Source: Anaerobiospirillum sp. NML120449 | Lineage (GTDB): Bacteria; Pseudomonadota; Gammaproteobacteria; Enterobacterales; Succinivibrionaceae | Assembly: GCF_023051105.1 (NCBI RefSeq) | Contig: NZ_JALKIL010000001.1 | Coordinates: forward strand, 124,001 to 188,000 | Length of the DNA: 64,000 nucleotides | Direction: 5' to 3' | Part shown: positions 37,925 through 48,579 of the stretch, in pieces | Numbering within the stretch: position 1 is the stretch's first letter | Layout of the letters: each line of letters opens with the position of its first letter | The notes under the pieces: model-generated | Databases searched by the model: none | Seen by the model: the letters and a program-made list of their open reading frames with translations, nothing else | What the model was told of the DNA's origin: nothing | Made by a program: the position numbers and the translations under genes

Positions 37925-38829
37925 GAGCTTATCCTTACTCCATTATTATTTGCCGACAAGCCGCCGTGGCTGTACCGGGCATTTCCAGAATCCATACACA
38001 ATAACACTTCAGTCCCTGGACCGTGTACCTTGAATCATCAGGGATCTGCTATATCAGTGATCTCATAAGATGCAAAGTTATGCTGCAAGGCACAATAGGG
38101 ACGGTGACCGCAACATTATAGCGCGTATGCCGCCTTATGAAAAAACAGACATGTATGCCTCATATGTATTTTATGAGCGTGGGGTCATGTTACAGCGCAA
38201 TTGCTCCTCACATTACAAACTCAAAAGTATTACAGTTTCAAATTTGATCCTCTAAGTTGTAATGAGAGCGGCTGCAGTCGGGCAATACTGGCCATGCTGA
38301 CTGCTGCACCCTGTGTTACCCGGTAGGATGCTGCACCCTGTGTTACCCGGCGGCATGCTGTACCGTTTAGAGTACCTGTGGTTGCAAGCCTTGCTACAGA
38401 TCAGATGCAGGATCAGCAGAGTTTGCAACATACCTGAAACTGGGCTGCATATCTTAATATCGACTGACTGGACGCTTGAGTGTATCAGCGATGATGCTGC
38501 GCTTAATTTGTATGACTTGAGGCAAATGGCATCAGGTGCAGGGGCAAAGACAAACATCCAATGAGCCAGGGGCTGCTATTGCTGTGCTCATGGAGCTGTC
38601 TGTTTGCGAGGCTGCGACAGACAGCTCATTAATTTGACATCAGAAAATGCTATCAGCAAATGCCATACCCACAGGCATTCTATGGCATGTTTATCGTCTT
38701 TGACGAAAATTTTGACATTGGGCAATACGAAACAGTATACGTTTTGTGGAGCATGTAAGAGCAGGTCAGAAAGGACTGATGGAGGAGGGATGAGCTGGTT
38801 TGGTCAGAAGCTCAGTTTGTAAGGTGGGC

Positions 38830-38943
38830 CTGGTCAGATCCTGGGTGTCCCATTTTGCAAGGCCGGCCTGGTCAGACCATGGGGGACCCATTTTGCATGG
38901 TGGGACTGGTCAGACCCTGGGGGCCACTTTGCCGAGGGTGGAC
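38830..38943. repeat. 38-bp tandem repeat, 3 copies
   Basis: Units start ctggtcaga at 38830, 38868 and 38906 (38-base steps) and contain ccattttgca. A more degenerate copy precedes at about 38793-38829. Confidence 0.83.
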
Positions 38944-39055
38944 AGGCTTGCAATGTGTGGCTCTGTTTTGCTGCCGACCCATGGTCATGCAGGATTTACG
39001 TGTGGGCTGGGCCTGATTAGTAGCTTATTTCAGGTGGGGTGTGGGGCATGCAGGA

Positions 39056-39094
39056 TCAAAAAAGTCCGGGGCAGCTGTGCTGTCCTGGACTTTT
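39056..39094 (-). terminator. Terminator of the HAD-like gene
   Basis: About 15-bp stem with G-U pairs (39060-39074 / 39080-39094, outer aaaagtcc / ggactttt) and a run of T on the minus strand (complement of 39058-39063). It lies 54 bases past the stop. Confidence 0.75.
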
Positions 39095-39147
39095 GGGGCT
39101 GCTTTAATGCAGCCTGATGCACTCCTCAGGAGCGCGCTGTGTTTGTT

Positions 39148-40341
39148 TCAGGTACGGGCGCGTGCAGCTGCCATGGCACGCTCACGGGCCTTTGCCAGGG
39201 CACGGGCTTTTGCTGGAGGCATATTTCTCATCTTTGCAGCCAGCTCCATATCCCTGTCATTTTGAGGAGTGAAGTACTGATTTGTTTCAGGGGCTAAACC
39301 GCCAAATTCCACCATATCATCATTGATGTCCATGATGTTAGGAGCCATCTGAGGACGACCCTGAGGCATACCTGGGCGACCTCCACGGCCCTGCATTTGC
39401 TGCTGCTGCATTTGCTGCTGCTGTTGCATACGTTGCTGCATCTGTTGCTGCTGAGCCTGAAGCTTGCGGGCACGGGCTGCATGCTCGGCGCGGGCCTTGG
39501 CAGCGGCAGAGGCCTCGGCTTCAGCCTTGGCAGCAGCCTCGCGCTCACGGGCGGCCTGCTCTTCTTCTTCAATCTTACGGCGGGCGTAGATTAAGCCTTC
39601 TTCAAGATCATTTAAGGTGCTCAGGGTTACTGATGGCTCAAATGCAGGCATGGTGCCGGTCTGTGAGCGGTTAACATATGCGGTCAGCCAGCGCATGCGG
39701 GTTGCAGGTACGATATCCTGGAAGTATTCGGATGATACGTGGAAGTGATCTGCAGTACGCAGCTTGAACTTCTCGGCTGCAGCTTTGAAGAAGTTGGCAT
39801 TTGGCTTGTAGCAGCGGCACTCATCAGCTGTAAGTACAGTCTTTTCGTCAAATACGCCGCCAAGGTTTTCAAACTGGCGCTGTACCATCTGAATATTGGC
39901 ATTGGCCATCAGGAAAAGCTCGAAGCCGGCAGCACGCAGACGCTGCAGAGACTGAACTACGTCAGGATGTGGTCGCATATCTCCGTATACGATCATCAGT
40001 TCAGGAGCAGCCTGGGAGAATACCTTGGTATTGAATGTCATGTCCATGTAGGCCATGGTCATGTTGAGCACATCGCTGTAGGTCATGAAGTCACTGCCAT
40101 ACTTGACGCGCTCGAGATAAAGCTGAAAGTTACGCTCTGTAAGCTCAGGATTGATATTGTTTTCACGTCCCACCTGTCCTACGAAGTGGGTAAGCATACG
40201 ATGATTAATGAGACAGCCGAAAAGATCGAAAGTTAAGGCGCGTCGGCCATTACCAAAGTAACGCTTGCGCTCTTCTGCAGTAGAGGTAAGGCCACTGGCA
40301 ACTGCGTTGCTTACTTTTGTGAGTACATTTGAGATCTGCAT
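39148..40341 (-). CDS. HAD-like hydrolase with Gln/Met-rich C-terminal tail
   Basis: 397 aa. Residues 30-230 resemble type II haloacid-dehalogenase-like hydrolases: motif I TFDLFGCL (nucleophile D39), motif II LMANAN (the usual Ser/Thr replaced by Ala146), motif III CYKP (K179), motif IV HVSSEYFQD (S203/S204, D209) with a following WLTAYVNR. Residues 250-295 are a highly charged Ala/Glu/Arg helix, 296-316 a Gln/Met-rich tract (QQQQMQQRMQQQQQMQQQQM), and then a Gly/Pro/Met linker and a C-terminal helix rich in Ala/Arg. The tail is not part of the HAD family and suggests a scaffold, RNA- or protein-binding role. The substrate is unknown. Monocistronic with its own terminator. Confidence 0.8.
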   Translation of the reverse strand: MQISNVLTKVSNAVASGLTSTAEERKRYFGNGRRALTFDLFGCLINHRMLTHFVGQVGRENNINPELTERNFQLYLERVKYGSDFMTYSDVLNMTMAYMDMTFNTKVFSQAAPELMIVYGDMRPHPDVVQSLQRLRAAGFELFLMANANIQMVQRQFENLGGVFDEKTVLTADECRCYKPNANFFKAAAEKFKLRTADHFHVSSEYFQDIVPATRMRWLTAYVNRSQTGTMPAFEPSVTLSTLNDLEEGLIYARRKIEEEEQAAREREAAAKAEAEASAAAKARAEHAARARKLQAQQQQMQQRMQQQQQMQQQQMQGRGGRPGMPQGRPQMAPNIMDINDDMVEFGGLAPETNQYFTPQNDRDMELAAKMRNMPPAKARALAKARERAMAAARART

Positions 40342-40977
40342 GTCATTTCCGCCTTATTTCTTATTTGCAGCTAAACTGTCAGGCTGTCCTGTGTATGGTA
40401 ATTAAGTTATCACTGTCAGCTGTAGAGCGCTTTCAACCCCATGACAGGACGCACGGAGGGGAAACATTGTTAGCTGTATCTGATGGAAGTGAACTGGAAT
40501 CTGCAGGGACTTTCAGATACGAGCTGCCAGGGAAAAACTGCTTTTATGGTATGGCCCTTTTGATGTCTAGTCCGGGCCTGTAGGGCTATTTAAGTGTTAC
40601 TTGTGCAGCCTGGTGACGGACATCTGAACTCCCGGAGATTATTGATCTTCAGCTGCTTGGCTATACTAACGGCACGTAAACTGATTTTTGTACCCGGTCT
40701 TCAGGGAATTTTTTGTGTCCGGGGCTTTACAGCGGGCTTTACATGTGAGAGCGCAGCCTGTTTGAATTTGGTTGTCACCACCGGAAAACGGCCTGAATAT
40801 GCTAATCAGCTGCATTTGAGCAGAAAACCGGTTTAACTGACAGTATGACAAAGTGCAGTGAACATCTTACTGTTAAAATTTACAAATAGTGATCGGTATC
40901 CCAAATTGTAAAAAGAAATAGCAAAGCTGCTCATTTCACCTGTAAATGCTAGATACATTATACATGGCACACGGGTC

Positions 40978-41100
40978 CTGTAACCGCCTTACATCGCGGT
41001 TTTAAGCCGTAGCTCACACTATTTCGTTCTAATAAAGCGTGCACTGCACGCTGAACATTCAGAAGCATGGAAAATGAATCTTTGATTCTGCTTCCATGCC
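40978..41100. other. Cluster of hairpins in AT-rich DNA
   Basis: Consecutive inverted repeats: aaccgc...gcggtt (about 40982-41000), gcgtgcactgcacgc (41037-41051), and a two-tier hairpin gcatggaa...ttccatgc (41065-41072 / 41092-41099) enclosing gaatc-ttt-gattc. No T-run follows. It may be a structured RNA or a protein-binding region; not identified. Confidence 0.35.
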
Positions 41101-42533
41101 TGAAAACAAATGAATTTGAATATATAAAACTGTGTTGAGCACCGGCTCAAGCTCATACCTGACCATGGCTGCAGATCTGCATATGACATTGCAGGCCATA
41201 TCGCCTGTCAACCAGCAAGATCAGCAAAGCGCCAAGGGTCAAGGAATGGAGCCTTTGCACCTTATACGGCCAACTTTCCATCACCCGCCCTGCATTTTTC
41301 TCTTGTCTGTAATGTCTTCGTGACACCCGCTCAATCAACAGTAACGCTCTGCGCGGCGATGCAAGGGCATGCTTTGTATTGATGGGCAAAAGCAGAGCTG
41401 AAATTCTGCTGAGCATGCAGCAGTCGATAATGCAATCCTGGGAGGTGCATGTTGCTGCGTGCTCCCACAAGGCCAGGCCTGGTCATAGCCGGGGAGATTG
41501 AACCTGGTCAGCTTAGCTAAGTTCAGTTGAGATCTGGTCAGGTCATGACAGTTCAGATCATCCGGGTATGGCACGGTTTATCCGGGCCAGCCTGCCATTA
41601 TTAGTTTGCAGGCCGGCAGTCAGCCGGAAATCAGGTTGTCCAGTATCAAAATAATTAAATACCCAGGGATGATTGAGCGCAGGTAAGGATGTTGTTCACT
41701 GGCAGCAGGTGCTGCATCAGCAAGGATTGATGCAGGTTAAAGGGTCCATTCAGGTGTGCCGCCCCGGGTATGAGCTGAGCCTTGGATGACTGGCTTTGGG
41801 CAGCTTGATTGGAGCTGCTGGTATTGCCAGGTTCAGCCAGGGCAGATAGCAGTATTGCTGCCGTACTTATAACAGTCCAGTATTCATATCGTTATGCTGC
41901 AAGAGCATGCGCAGAGCTGCTGCGCAACTGCCGCTTAACAGAAAGTGTGTAAGTTACCTTTTGACTCTGAACAGGCCTTTATGGCTGTTTTGAGTAATCT
42001 ATTTTGCTGTCATGCCTGGGATCTACAGGATCCCGTAGAGAGGTGCCCGAAGGTGTTTTCCTGCAGACAGTTCTGCATTTGTCCGCATTTATGCATATGC
42101 ACATTCGTCTGCACTAATGCATGGACAAACCTGTATGCACTAATGCCCGTTGAACATGTCTGTATGCTTCCCGGCCTGTCGCCCGGTAAGCCCGATTGGC
42201 TGTATGCGTACCTTCATGAATGATGCAGGCAGCCGGGCAGCCAGACAGTCGGGAGTTCGGGCAGGCATGACTGCATTTGACCTGCATGGCTTGAGCTCGG
42301 CTGTGGGGGATCAGATCTGTGTCCAGCAGATTGATCGTTGGCACTGGATTTCCGGGCCGCGCGTAGCACGGCACAGGCTACAGTGCTCTTAAGTCCATGT
42401 TCCTGACTATTCAGAAGGGCAGTGAGACTTTGTTGCCTTAAGCAGTGCAGGTTTTCATTTTCCGTTTTAAGCCATGCAGTAACAGTGCTGCCAGGTGTGC
42501 ACGGCACGGCGCCGTGCCTTGCTGGTAGCCAGC

Positions 42534-42597
42534 TATGCATGGCAATGGCATTGCTGGGCGCCAGGTATCCATGGCAATGGCATTGCATGGCGCCAGG
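42534..42597. repeat. 32-bp tandem repeat, 2 copies plus partial
   Basis: Two 32-base units (tat(g/c)catggcaatggcattg start, gcgccagg end), then a partial diverged copy from 42598. They lie 67 bases past the transposase stop. Confidence 0.8.
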
Positions 42598-42663
42598 TAT
42601 GCATGGCATGGCGCATTGCGGTCGCCATGTCATGCCGGGAAAGTTTGGTGTGACTCAGCTTGC

Positions 42664-43935
42664 TCAGATAGCGCAGCGTGGAGTAGAGCGGTTCTGCCAC
42701 TGGCTGGTGCGGTACATGATTTTTGAGCTGCGCTTGTTGGCAAAGAGCTCACACTGAACGCTATTCCAGTGAGGGGATGATTTCTTAAGCCATTGTGGAG
42801 AAATCTGAAAATCAAGGCGCAGCATAAGTGTGGCTGTTGCGCTGAGCTCATCGGCAAAGGTCATGCCCCTGGTAATGCGGCGCATGCTGTTGTAGAACGA
42901 CTCAAGGGAGTTGGTAGTGTAAATCAGGCGCCGTACCTGTTTGCCAAAGTCGTACATAGGAGCGATGGATGAGTCATAGGTACTGGTAATGAACTCAGTG
43001 GCCTCTGGAGCTTCCTCCTGCCAGCTGCTTTTGAGTTCCTCAAGGGCACGGCGGGAGTATACCTGGCTGTCGGCTGTATAGACTGATTTTAATGAGGCAG
43101 TAAACGGACGCCAGACTCGGCTCTTCATGCGGGCCATGCACATACGGATAAGATGCATGACGCTCTTCTGGTAGTGGGCATCAGGCCAGACCGCTCTCAT
43201 GGCCTCACTGATAGCACCGCAGTGAGGGCCAACTATAAAGACCAGATCCTCAAGCCCACGGCTCTTCAGACGGGCAAAGCGTGCTTTCCAGAAATTCAGG
43301 GCAGAGCTGGCGTCAAGATGGCATTCAGCCGGGTCAACCAGAGCCACATCAAGGATTTCCTTATAGCCCATGCAGTTGAGGCCTATGACAAAGGCAGCCT
43401 GACGGAGATGACCAGGGTGGGTGCAGGTGCCGCCATCGGGGCATGGCTCATGTACGCAGCCTTCATCAGACTCATCATATTCAAATAATGACAGCGGGCT
43501 TGAAAATGAGGAGATACAGTCATCTGCTGCAGTTTGCACCAGGCCTGAGAACACAGGCTTTTCTGCAGCATGGCCGTTGCCGTGATTATGAGCGCGGCTG
43601 ACACGCTCAAAGAGCGGACCGATTTCGGGGAAATCACTGAGATCGTGCGCGTCGGCAGCTGATGCTGACAGGCTTACAGTCATAGTGTCGACAAAGACAA
43701 AAGGATAGAAGCCTGCAACGGAGCTGTGCATGAACTGCTCATACTTGAGAATATATGAGTCAATCATGTTCTCTATGACAGCAGGGTCCGGGTCAGGGAA
43801 CAGCTTCTTGTCCAGCAAGGCGATGATTTCATCGGTGCTTTTGCCAAGAGCTGCCAGTGACCATACCTCGTTGAGCATGGCACTGGTTTCATCTGTATGG
43901 CGGATCAGCCTGCGCTGCTCTGCATTATTTTTCAT
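42664..43935 (-). CDS. IS256-type transposase, variant with Cys/His insertion
   Basis: 423 aa, mutator/IS256 superfamily in its C-terminal half: LNCMGYKEILDVAL, NFWKARFARLKSRGLEDLVFIV, IYTTNSLESFYNSMRRITRG (third catalytic Glu in SLES). The first catalytic Asp is in YPFVFVDTMTVSL. The second, normally in a VxDGxxG motif, is missing: the aligned segment reads IVGPHCGAISEAM. Between the first and second positions lies an extra acidic segment of about 90 residues ending in a Cys/His cluster (GCVHEPCPDGGTCTHPGH), a possible zinc site. The start has a strong AAGGGGG site. There is no second element gene, and no terminal inverted repeat or target duplication is visible in the flanks. Either a decayed or repurposed transposase, or a variant family with a different catalytic arrangement. 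Confidence 0.85.
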   Translation of the reverse strand: MKNNAEQRRLIRHTDETSAMLNEVWSLAALGKSTDEIIALLDKKLFPDPDPAVIENMIDSYILKYEQFMHSSVAGFYPFVFVDTMTVSLSASAADAHDLSDFPEIGPLFERVSRAHNHGNGHAAEKPVFSGLVQTAADDCISSFSSPLSLFEYDESDEGCVHEPCPDGGTCTHPGHLRQAAFVIGLNCMGYKEILDVALVDPAECHLDASSALNFWKARFARLKSRGLEDLVFIVGPHCGAISEAMRAVWPDAHYQKSVMHLIRMCMARMKSRVWRPFTASLKSVYTADSQVYSRRALEELKSSWQEEAPEATEFITSTYDSSIAPMYDFGKQVRRLIYTTNSLESFYNSMRRITRGMTFADELSATATLMLRLDFQISPQWLKKSSPHWNSVQCELFANKRSSKIMYRTSQWQNRSTPRCAI

Positions 43936-44597
43936 AGATGAACCCCCTTATCAGTAGGTGAACATGGCTGCCAGGGCATATGGTATGCGGCTGCCTCCTG
44001 CACTCACAAAGCGCCTCCCGGTGCGTGTTTGTGAGATCATGTCAGTAAACTTTTCCCATGTGGTTACATATTGCTGTTATCAGCCCTCATTAAAGCTTTC
44101 TCAGTCTGACTGAGTCGATTACTGATTTGACTGGACAGTATGGCCTGTAAATAAAGTCAGATCAGGACACTGTTGACTTTCCAGTAACCGGCCCTGCAGG
44201 GAACAGGGGCCCTTAAGCAGGTGTCTGTCGCTGTTGCCGGCCTGTTGCACAGTCATCATACGACGTAACCTGGCCTGTACCGGCAATAGCCCGGCGCTTA
44301 CCTGTCAGCAGCATCGTCCTGTTAAAGCGTGTGTAAGCTGCCTGATATGCCAGAAGTCTTATCTGCCAGTTTTAGCATGCGTCTGTTGCACACTCATGCT
44401 TATCTGTCATGGTATGACAATGAGATGCCACTGGCATTATCTGCAGAGGCTGTCAGTCTTTAGTTTTTTATAAGGACTGTCTGATAGAGACAATTGAGCT
44501 TCCTGAGGTCATGACATGCACTAACCTTAAGGTTCAGGGAGCTGAGTTGCAGCAAATTGCATATTTTTAAGTTGCAGCTGCTCAGGCAGTAATTTGT

Positions 44598-44702
44598 GCA
44601 TTGCAGGGCCATCTGTCATACAGCTGTTGTCTGCAGTGCAGAGCAATCAGTCATACAGCTGTTGTCTGCATTGCAGGGCCATCTGTCATACAGCTTTTGA
44701 CT
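44598..44702. repeat. 35-bp tandem repeat, 3 copies
   Basis: Units at 44598, 44633 and 44668, sharing gtcatacagct(g/t)ttg and starting gca(t/g)tgcag. A degenerate fourth begins at 44703. Confidence 0.85.
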
Positions 44703-46486
44703 GCAATGCAGAGCAAGACCGTCCGACTTTAAGACATACACTGTCTGCATGGCTGAGCTGTCTGCATGGCAGATCTTTGCAGCCCGGCGCTGCAGGCATA
44801 TTCTGCCTCAGGTGCTGAGCATGAGCATTGGCCTTTCAATGCATTTTTGTCTGGCTGGCTTACGCTGCGGCGGCACTGTCCTTACGAGGCTGACAGATGA
44901 CTGGCAAGAGGCGGGGCAGCTCAGTTACACAGGCTGATAAACCTTTATGGGGTATCAGTTATCTGTGGCTTAACGGCTGGCAGTTTTCAGATAAAGCAGA
45001 GGTGAATCTGCTTCTGAAACAGCCCGGACTCATGTGCTGCAGGTAACGCTGGCCTGAGCACAGTCATATCTGTAACGATGGTCCTGAAACAGCGGCTGTG
45101 CTGCAGGGAGCTCACGTAAGACAGTGCTATGGGATAAACATTTGGTGAATCCGTGCATCAAATCACGGATCTGAAGATGGAGCTGGCGCTTAGTTAATAC
45201 AGGTATGCGCCTTTGATAACCTTTTCCTGCTGAGCTTTCATCCATCGCGACAGCTCACATCTCTGCCGGGGCTGGATCGGTCTGCACATGCTATTACAGT
45301 TGCCGTGTAGAAAGTACTCAGAAAAACTTTGAATTAATTATGACTGGGACATGCAGGGAAACAGCTCATGCAGGGTTTGTCAGCCTGCATTATCTGCTGC
45401 ACAGCGCATGGGTACTGCACTGAGAACTCCCCGCGTTGATTATCTGACTGTTCGCCCTGAGAGTGTTTGCGTAGAGTTGCGTAGACAGGGGTAACAGGTC
45501 AGGTGTTTAACCTTGATGGCCAGAACTGAAAACGCTGCAGCCTGCCATCTGATAATTATGATACACAAAAGCTCTGTGTGCATAAATCGCCTGTGAGTGG
45601 GAGTTGCATGGTTAATATACAATGTTGCAGATTCTTAACATCATATTTACAGCACCACATAAGACGGTCAATGTAATAAACGGGGACAGTACTTCTGATA
45701 GCAGTTAATTAAGTCCGGCATTACGTACCATAGCCAGAGAAAAAACAGCGCAGTTATGGGCTTTTCGATGGTTAGTGTTATTTTTTTGTCCAGCCGGAAA
45801 ATACCATAAACCGGGAGTGCAGTCCATAGTTTTGGAGTCGATCTAAACAGCCTGTTTACAAAAAGGCTTCGCTTTCTGTTTACACCTTGTTTGTACCAGA
45901 TAGCCTGATCTTCTCTAAAAGCACGTAAATATCGCATTTTGCTTGCATACAAGCTTCGTTTTCACTGTATTTACAGCCATGATGCATGTTAACAACATAT
46001 TCTTTACATTCAATTTATTCTCCCCTCCACATCGACAGCTGAAGCTAAATTAAGCATCACCCCACAACTCTCAGGTATCCAGTCCGGCATGCAGTCCATG
46101 AGGATAATGATCCGGACAGCCAGTACTGCCACATGCCTGCCACATGCCTGACAAATTCCATAGCACTGTCCTGGCTAAGGCTGCTGCAGGTGGTATGACC
46201 ATGCTGCATGAAGGTTCGCAGGTATGCATACAATCAAGCAGGCAGGAAGGCATGCCTGCTTGTATGGTCAAGGGCAGGTCTTGCCTCCTGCCTCTTGCAC
46301 AATTTCATTTGCCTGCCGGGGCTGCTGGATTACCTGTCGGTATTTCTGTCTGTCTGTCTGCCTGTCTGAGTGCTTGCCTGCCTGCATGCATTGCTGTCCG
46401 TAGCACGGTGAGCAGCCTGGGGGTCATCGCCAGAGACTGACTGAAAATTAATCCGTTTACACCTGGATTATGACTGGCAGAAACGA

Positions 46487-46523
46487 AAGAAGCTGTTTAC
46501 CCCTGGTGGGTAAACAGCTTCTT
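46487..46523. terminator. Perfect 16-bp hairpin, likely terminator
   Basis: aagaagctgtttaccc (46487-46502) pairs with 46508-46523; 5-base loop. It probably ends leftward transcripts from the YgiM-like gene about 300 bases away (the T-rich side on the minus strand is ttctttcgtttc). Confidence 0.6.
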
Positions 46524-46823
46524 AAATATGAGCCTGACCGGGCAGGCAAAGACTGGCTCAGTCTTTTGTATATCAGGTCTGGCCAGTACGACGTTACAGC
46601 TTAGACAGTCAGACGGCTTTACCTGAGGCTAAAGGCTGACAGCATGGTGACACGAGTCCCTGAAGCAGGCGGCCTGTGCCCTTGTGCAGTAAGGCAGCAT
46701 TCGTAATGGATTGCCTGAGCAATGGGGCTGTAAATGTGGCTGCAATGGTCCGGCCGGGAAGGCTGCGGGCTGGAGCAGCCTGACATTGTGCAGGCGTTGA
46801 AGCTCAGGGATCTCGTACTTTTG

Positions 46824-47645
46824 TCAGTAGCGGTCGCGTCTCTGTCTGCGGGCTGGGCGTGGAATAAATACGAAGATTACACCGGCTACGGCACCGCACA
46901 GGGCAATCATGGCGCCCTGCATCCACCAGCGCATCTGCATGTCCAGTTCCTTGGTCTCAAGGCGGTCAGCATACTCACGGTAGAGCTCGTCCAGCTCATT
47001 GATGGTGGCATCCTTGTTGGCTAGGGTGCTCTTTAACTGGCTGTTCTCGCGGGTCAGAGCAGCAGCAAGGTCTTCGGCAGTCTTGGCACGGCGGGCCAGC
47101 TCATTGTCATAGTTATCAAGACGGTACTGCAGAGAGCTGATCTCGTCTGAGAGCTTCTGAACCAGAGGGGCGCCAGTCATATTAGGGGTCAGGTTCTCAA
47201 GCGGCATCCAGAAGGTGTCATCACCACGGCCAAGCTGAGCCCAGCGGCCATTGTCTGAGTAACGCAGGAAAGTGAGCTCATCACCAATCTGACGGGTGCC
47301 GGTTACACGGTAGCCCTCGGATGGACCGGAACGTGTCCAGATCTTTACATTGTCAGATACCCATACCGGGCAACCTACACAGTAGCCATTGGCGTCTGGC
47401 TTTGGCTTAGGCTTTGGAGCAGCCGGGGCTTCAGCAGTCTGGGCAGCCGGAGTACCCTGAGCTGCAGGTGCTGCCGGGGCAGCTGGTGCAGGAGCAGCCG
47501 CTGGTGCAGCAGGGGCGGCAGCGGCAGGGGCGGCAGCTGCTGGAGCTGGAGCTGGAGCAGGATTTTGTTCCTCAGCACTGGCAAGGCCAACAGAGCAGCA
47601 CAGACCCATGGCCAGAGCAAAATCTAAAAACTTCTTTAAGCGCAC
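46824..47645 (-). CDS. ygiM: YgiM-like SH3-domain membrane protein
   Basis: 273 aa, TIGR04211-type architecture. Signal peptide 1-24 (cleavage after ASA), a long Ala/Pro low-complexity spacer (about 28-85), a bacterial SH3 domain (about 92-155: VWVSDNVKIWTRSGPSEGYRV ... FLRYSDNGRWAQLG), a coiled coil (about 160-235, KLSDEISSLQYRLDNYDNE) and a C-terminal membrane helix (about 240-262) with a basic tail (RPARRQRRDRY). Predicted to be anchored in the inner membrane facing the periplasm; the family's function is not firmly known. In E. coli ygiM is directly upstream of cca, which here is 23 kb away. The Ala/Pro spacer is much longer than in E. coli. Confidence 0.88.
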   Translation of the reverse strand: MRLKKFLDFALAMGLCCSVGLASAEEQNPAPAPAPAAAAPAAAAPAAPAAAPAPAAPAAPAAQGTPAAQTAEAPAAPKPKPKPDANGYCVGCPVWVSDNVKIWTRSGPSEGYRVTGTRQIGDELTFLRYSDNGRWAQLGRGDDTFWMPLENLTPNMTGAPLVQKLSDEISSLQYRLDNYDNELARRAKTAEDLAAALTRENSQLKSTLANKDATINELDELYREYADRLETKELDMQMRWWMQGAMIALCGAVAGVIFVFIPRPARRQRRDRY

Positions 47646-48579
47646 TTTTAATACCTTCCTTTAAGCAAGCGCGGAAAATAAGGTCACTAATCTTATCACA
47701 AAAGAACACAGCGCCCCATTAGTGCGCCTTTTTGCCCAAAATCACGGCAAAATGGCCATTGGTGCATCCCCCATGCCCCAGCCACTTACAAATTAAGGCA
47801 GGTTCTCCAGATCTTTGCTGCCAACCTTGCTCTCAGGTGATTGAAGTCGACATTTAAGATTATGGTGAAAAGTGCATTTAACGCGGCCGCTTGAAGAAGC
47901 TTGTGTTGCTGCTGTTTGAGTGGGGGTGGTGCATACGTTTTAATGGGCCTGTGGTACAGCTGTCGGGGGCTGCCTGGAATGCGGACGTTTGAATGGGCAT
48001 TTTGACGCGATCCCAGGCAGGCATTTGTGGAGCATTTATGGCAGCAGGCAGGATATGCTTCTGTCATAGATAGCCGTATGGGATATGCAGCCTTATCGAG
48101 TAGAGATGATTACAGCACAGTGCCCGATAAAATGATGAGTATCACAATCTGCAGTAATATCTTATTGATCAGGCGTTTTTGTCAATGAGCCTGTCCTGCA
48201 GCAGAGGGAGCGCTGCGCGACATTACGATCTTAAGCCAGAGGAACCGACTGATGGCTTTTTGTTTTGACAAAAATGTTTTTTTTGATCGGCTTGAGCTTT
48301 GTAAAGGGCCTGTCAATGCCTGTCCTGGCTAAAAAACAGCAGAAATAGCAATATGTACCAGGGTACGTCCAGGTATAAGTGGTTTATATTTTTTCCAGAC
48401 AAATATCCCTTGCATGACAGAGACGAGACTGGCAGTTCCTGATAGCAGGAATAACAGAATATTCATACAAAACGTTTTGTAAGGTATAGTGATGCAGGTA
48501 CAGGTACAGGTAACCATGGTGCAGGTAACTATGGCACAGACTGTACACTTGATTTGAACAGCAAACCAGGAGAATGTTT
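47646..48579. other. Intergenic, AT-rich, with operator-like palindrome
   Basis: No gene on either strand that I can support. A T-rich stretch with gacaaaaatgttttttttg lies at 48266; the perfect palindrome is at 48466. The right end carries the AGGAG site for the next gene. Confidence 0.5.
48466..48481. promoter_or_regulatory. Palindromic operator-like site
   Basis: tacaaaacgttttgta is a perfect 16-bp palindrome 98 bases before the orphan gene at 48580. A near copy (tacaaaatgttttagt, 49503-49518) precedes the next orphan gene by 20 bases. Both follow a tattcat word. Probably a binding site for a common regulator. Confidence 0.45.

Larger units (their letters stand above)
37925..39147. other. 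1.2-kb intergenic with two tandem repeats
   Basis: No gene. Contains a 29-base duplication (gctgcaccctgtgttacccgg core) at about 38302-38353, the 38-bp array at 38830 and the terminator at 39056. Confidence 0.55.
40342..42663. other. 2.3-kb non-coding region
   Basis: No gene with a family match or good ribosome binding site. Notable parts: an AT-rich block with a hairpin cluster (40978-41100), the 16-bp palindrome ggcacggcgccgtgcc at 42503-42518 and a 32-bp tandem repeat (42534-42597 plus a partial copy). No inverted repeats matching the other side of the adjacent transposase gene were found. Confidence 0.5.
43936..46823. other. 2.9-kb non-coding region
   Basis: Contains the 35-bp array (44598), an AT-richer block (about 45590-46040) with an unsupported 94-codon open frame on the minus strand, a (tgtc/tgcc)n microsatellite (46346-46386) and the hairpin at 46487. 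No recognised gene or RNA. Confidence 0.5.

Noticed and set aside
43153-43488. Plus-strand frame of 111 codons within the transposase gene
   Set aside because: It is an antisense shadow of a well-supported coding region.
45668-45952. 94-codon minus-strand frame with a hydrophobic segment (ALFFLWLWYVMPD)
   Set aside because: It starts at TTG without a ribosome binding site, lies in an isolated AT-rich stretch, and I recognise no family. It might be a decayed gene fragment but cannot be supported.
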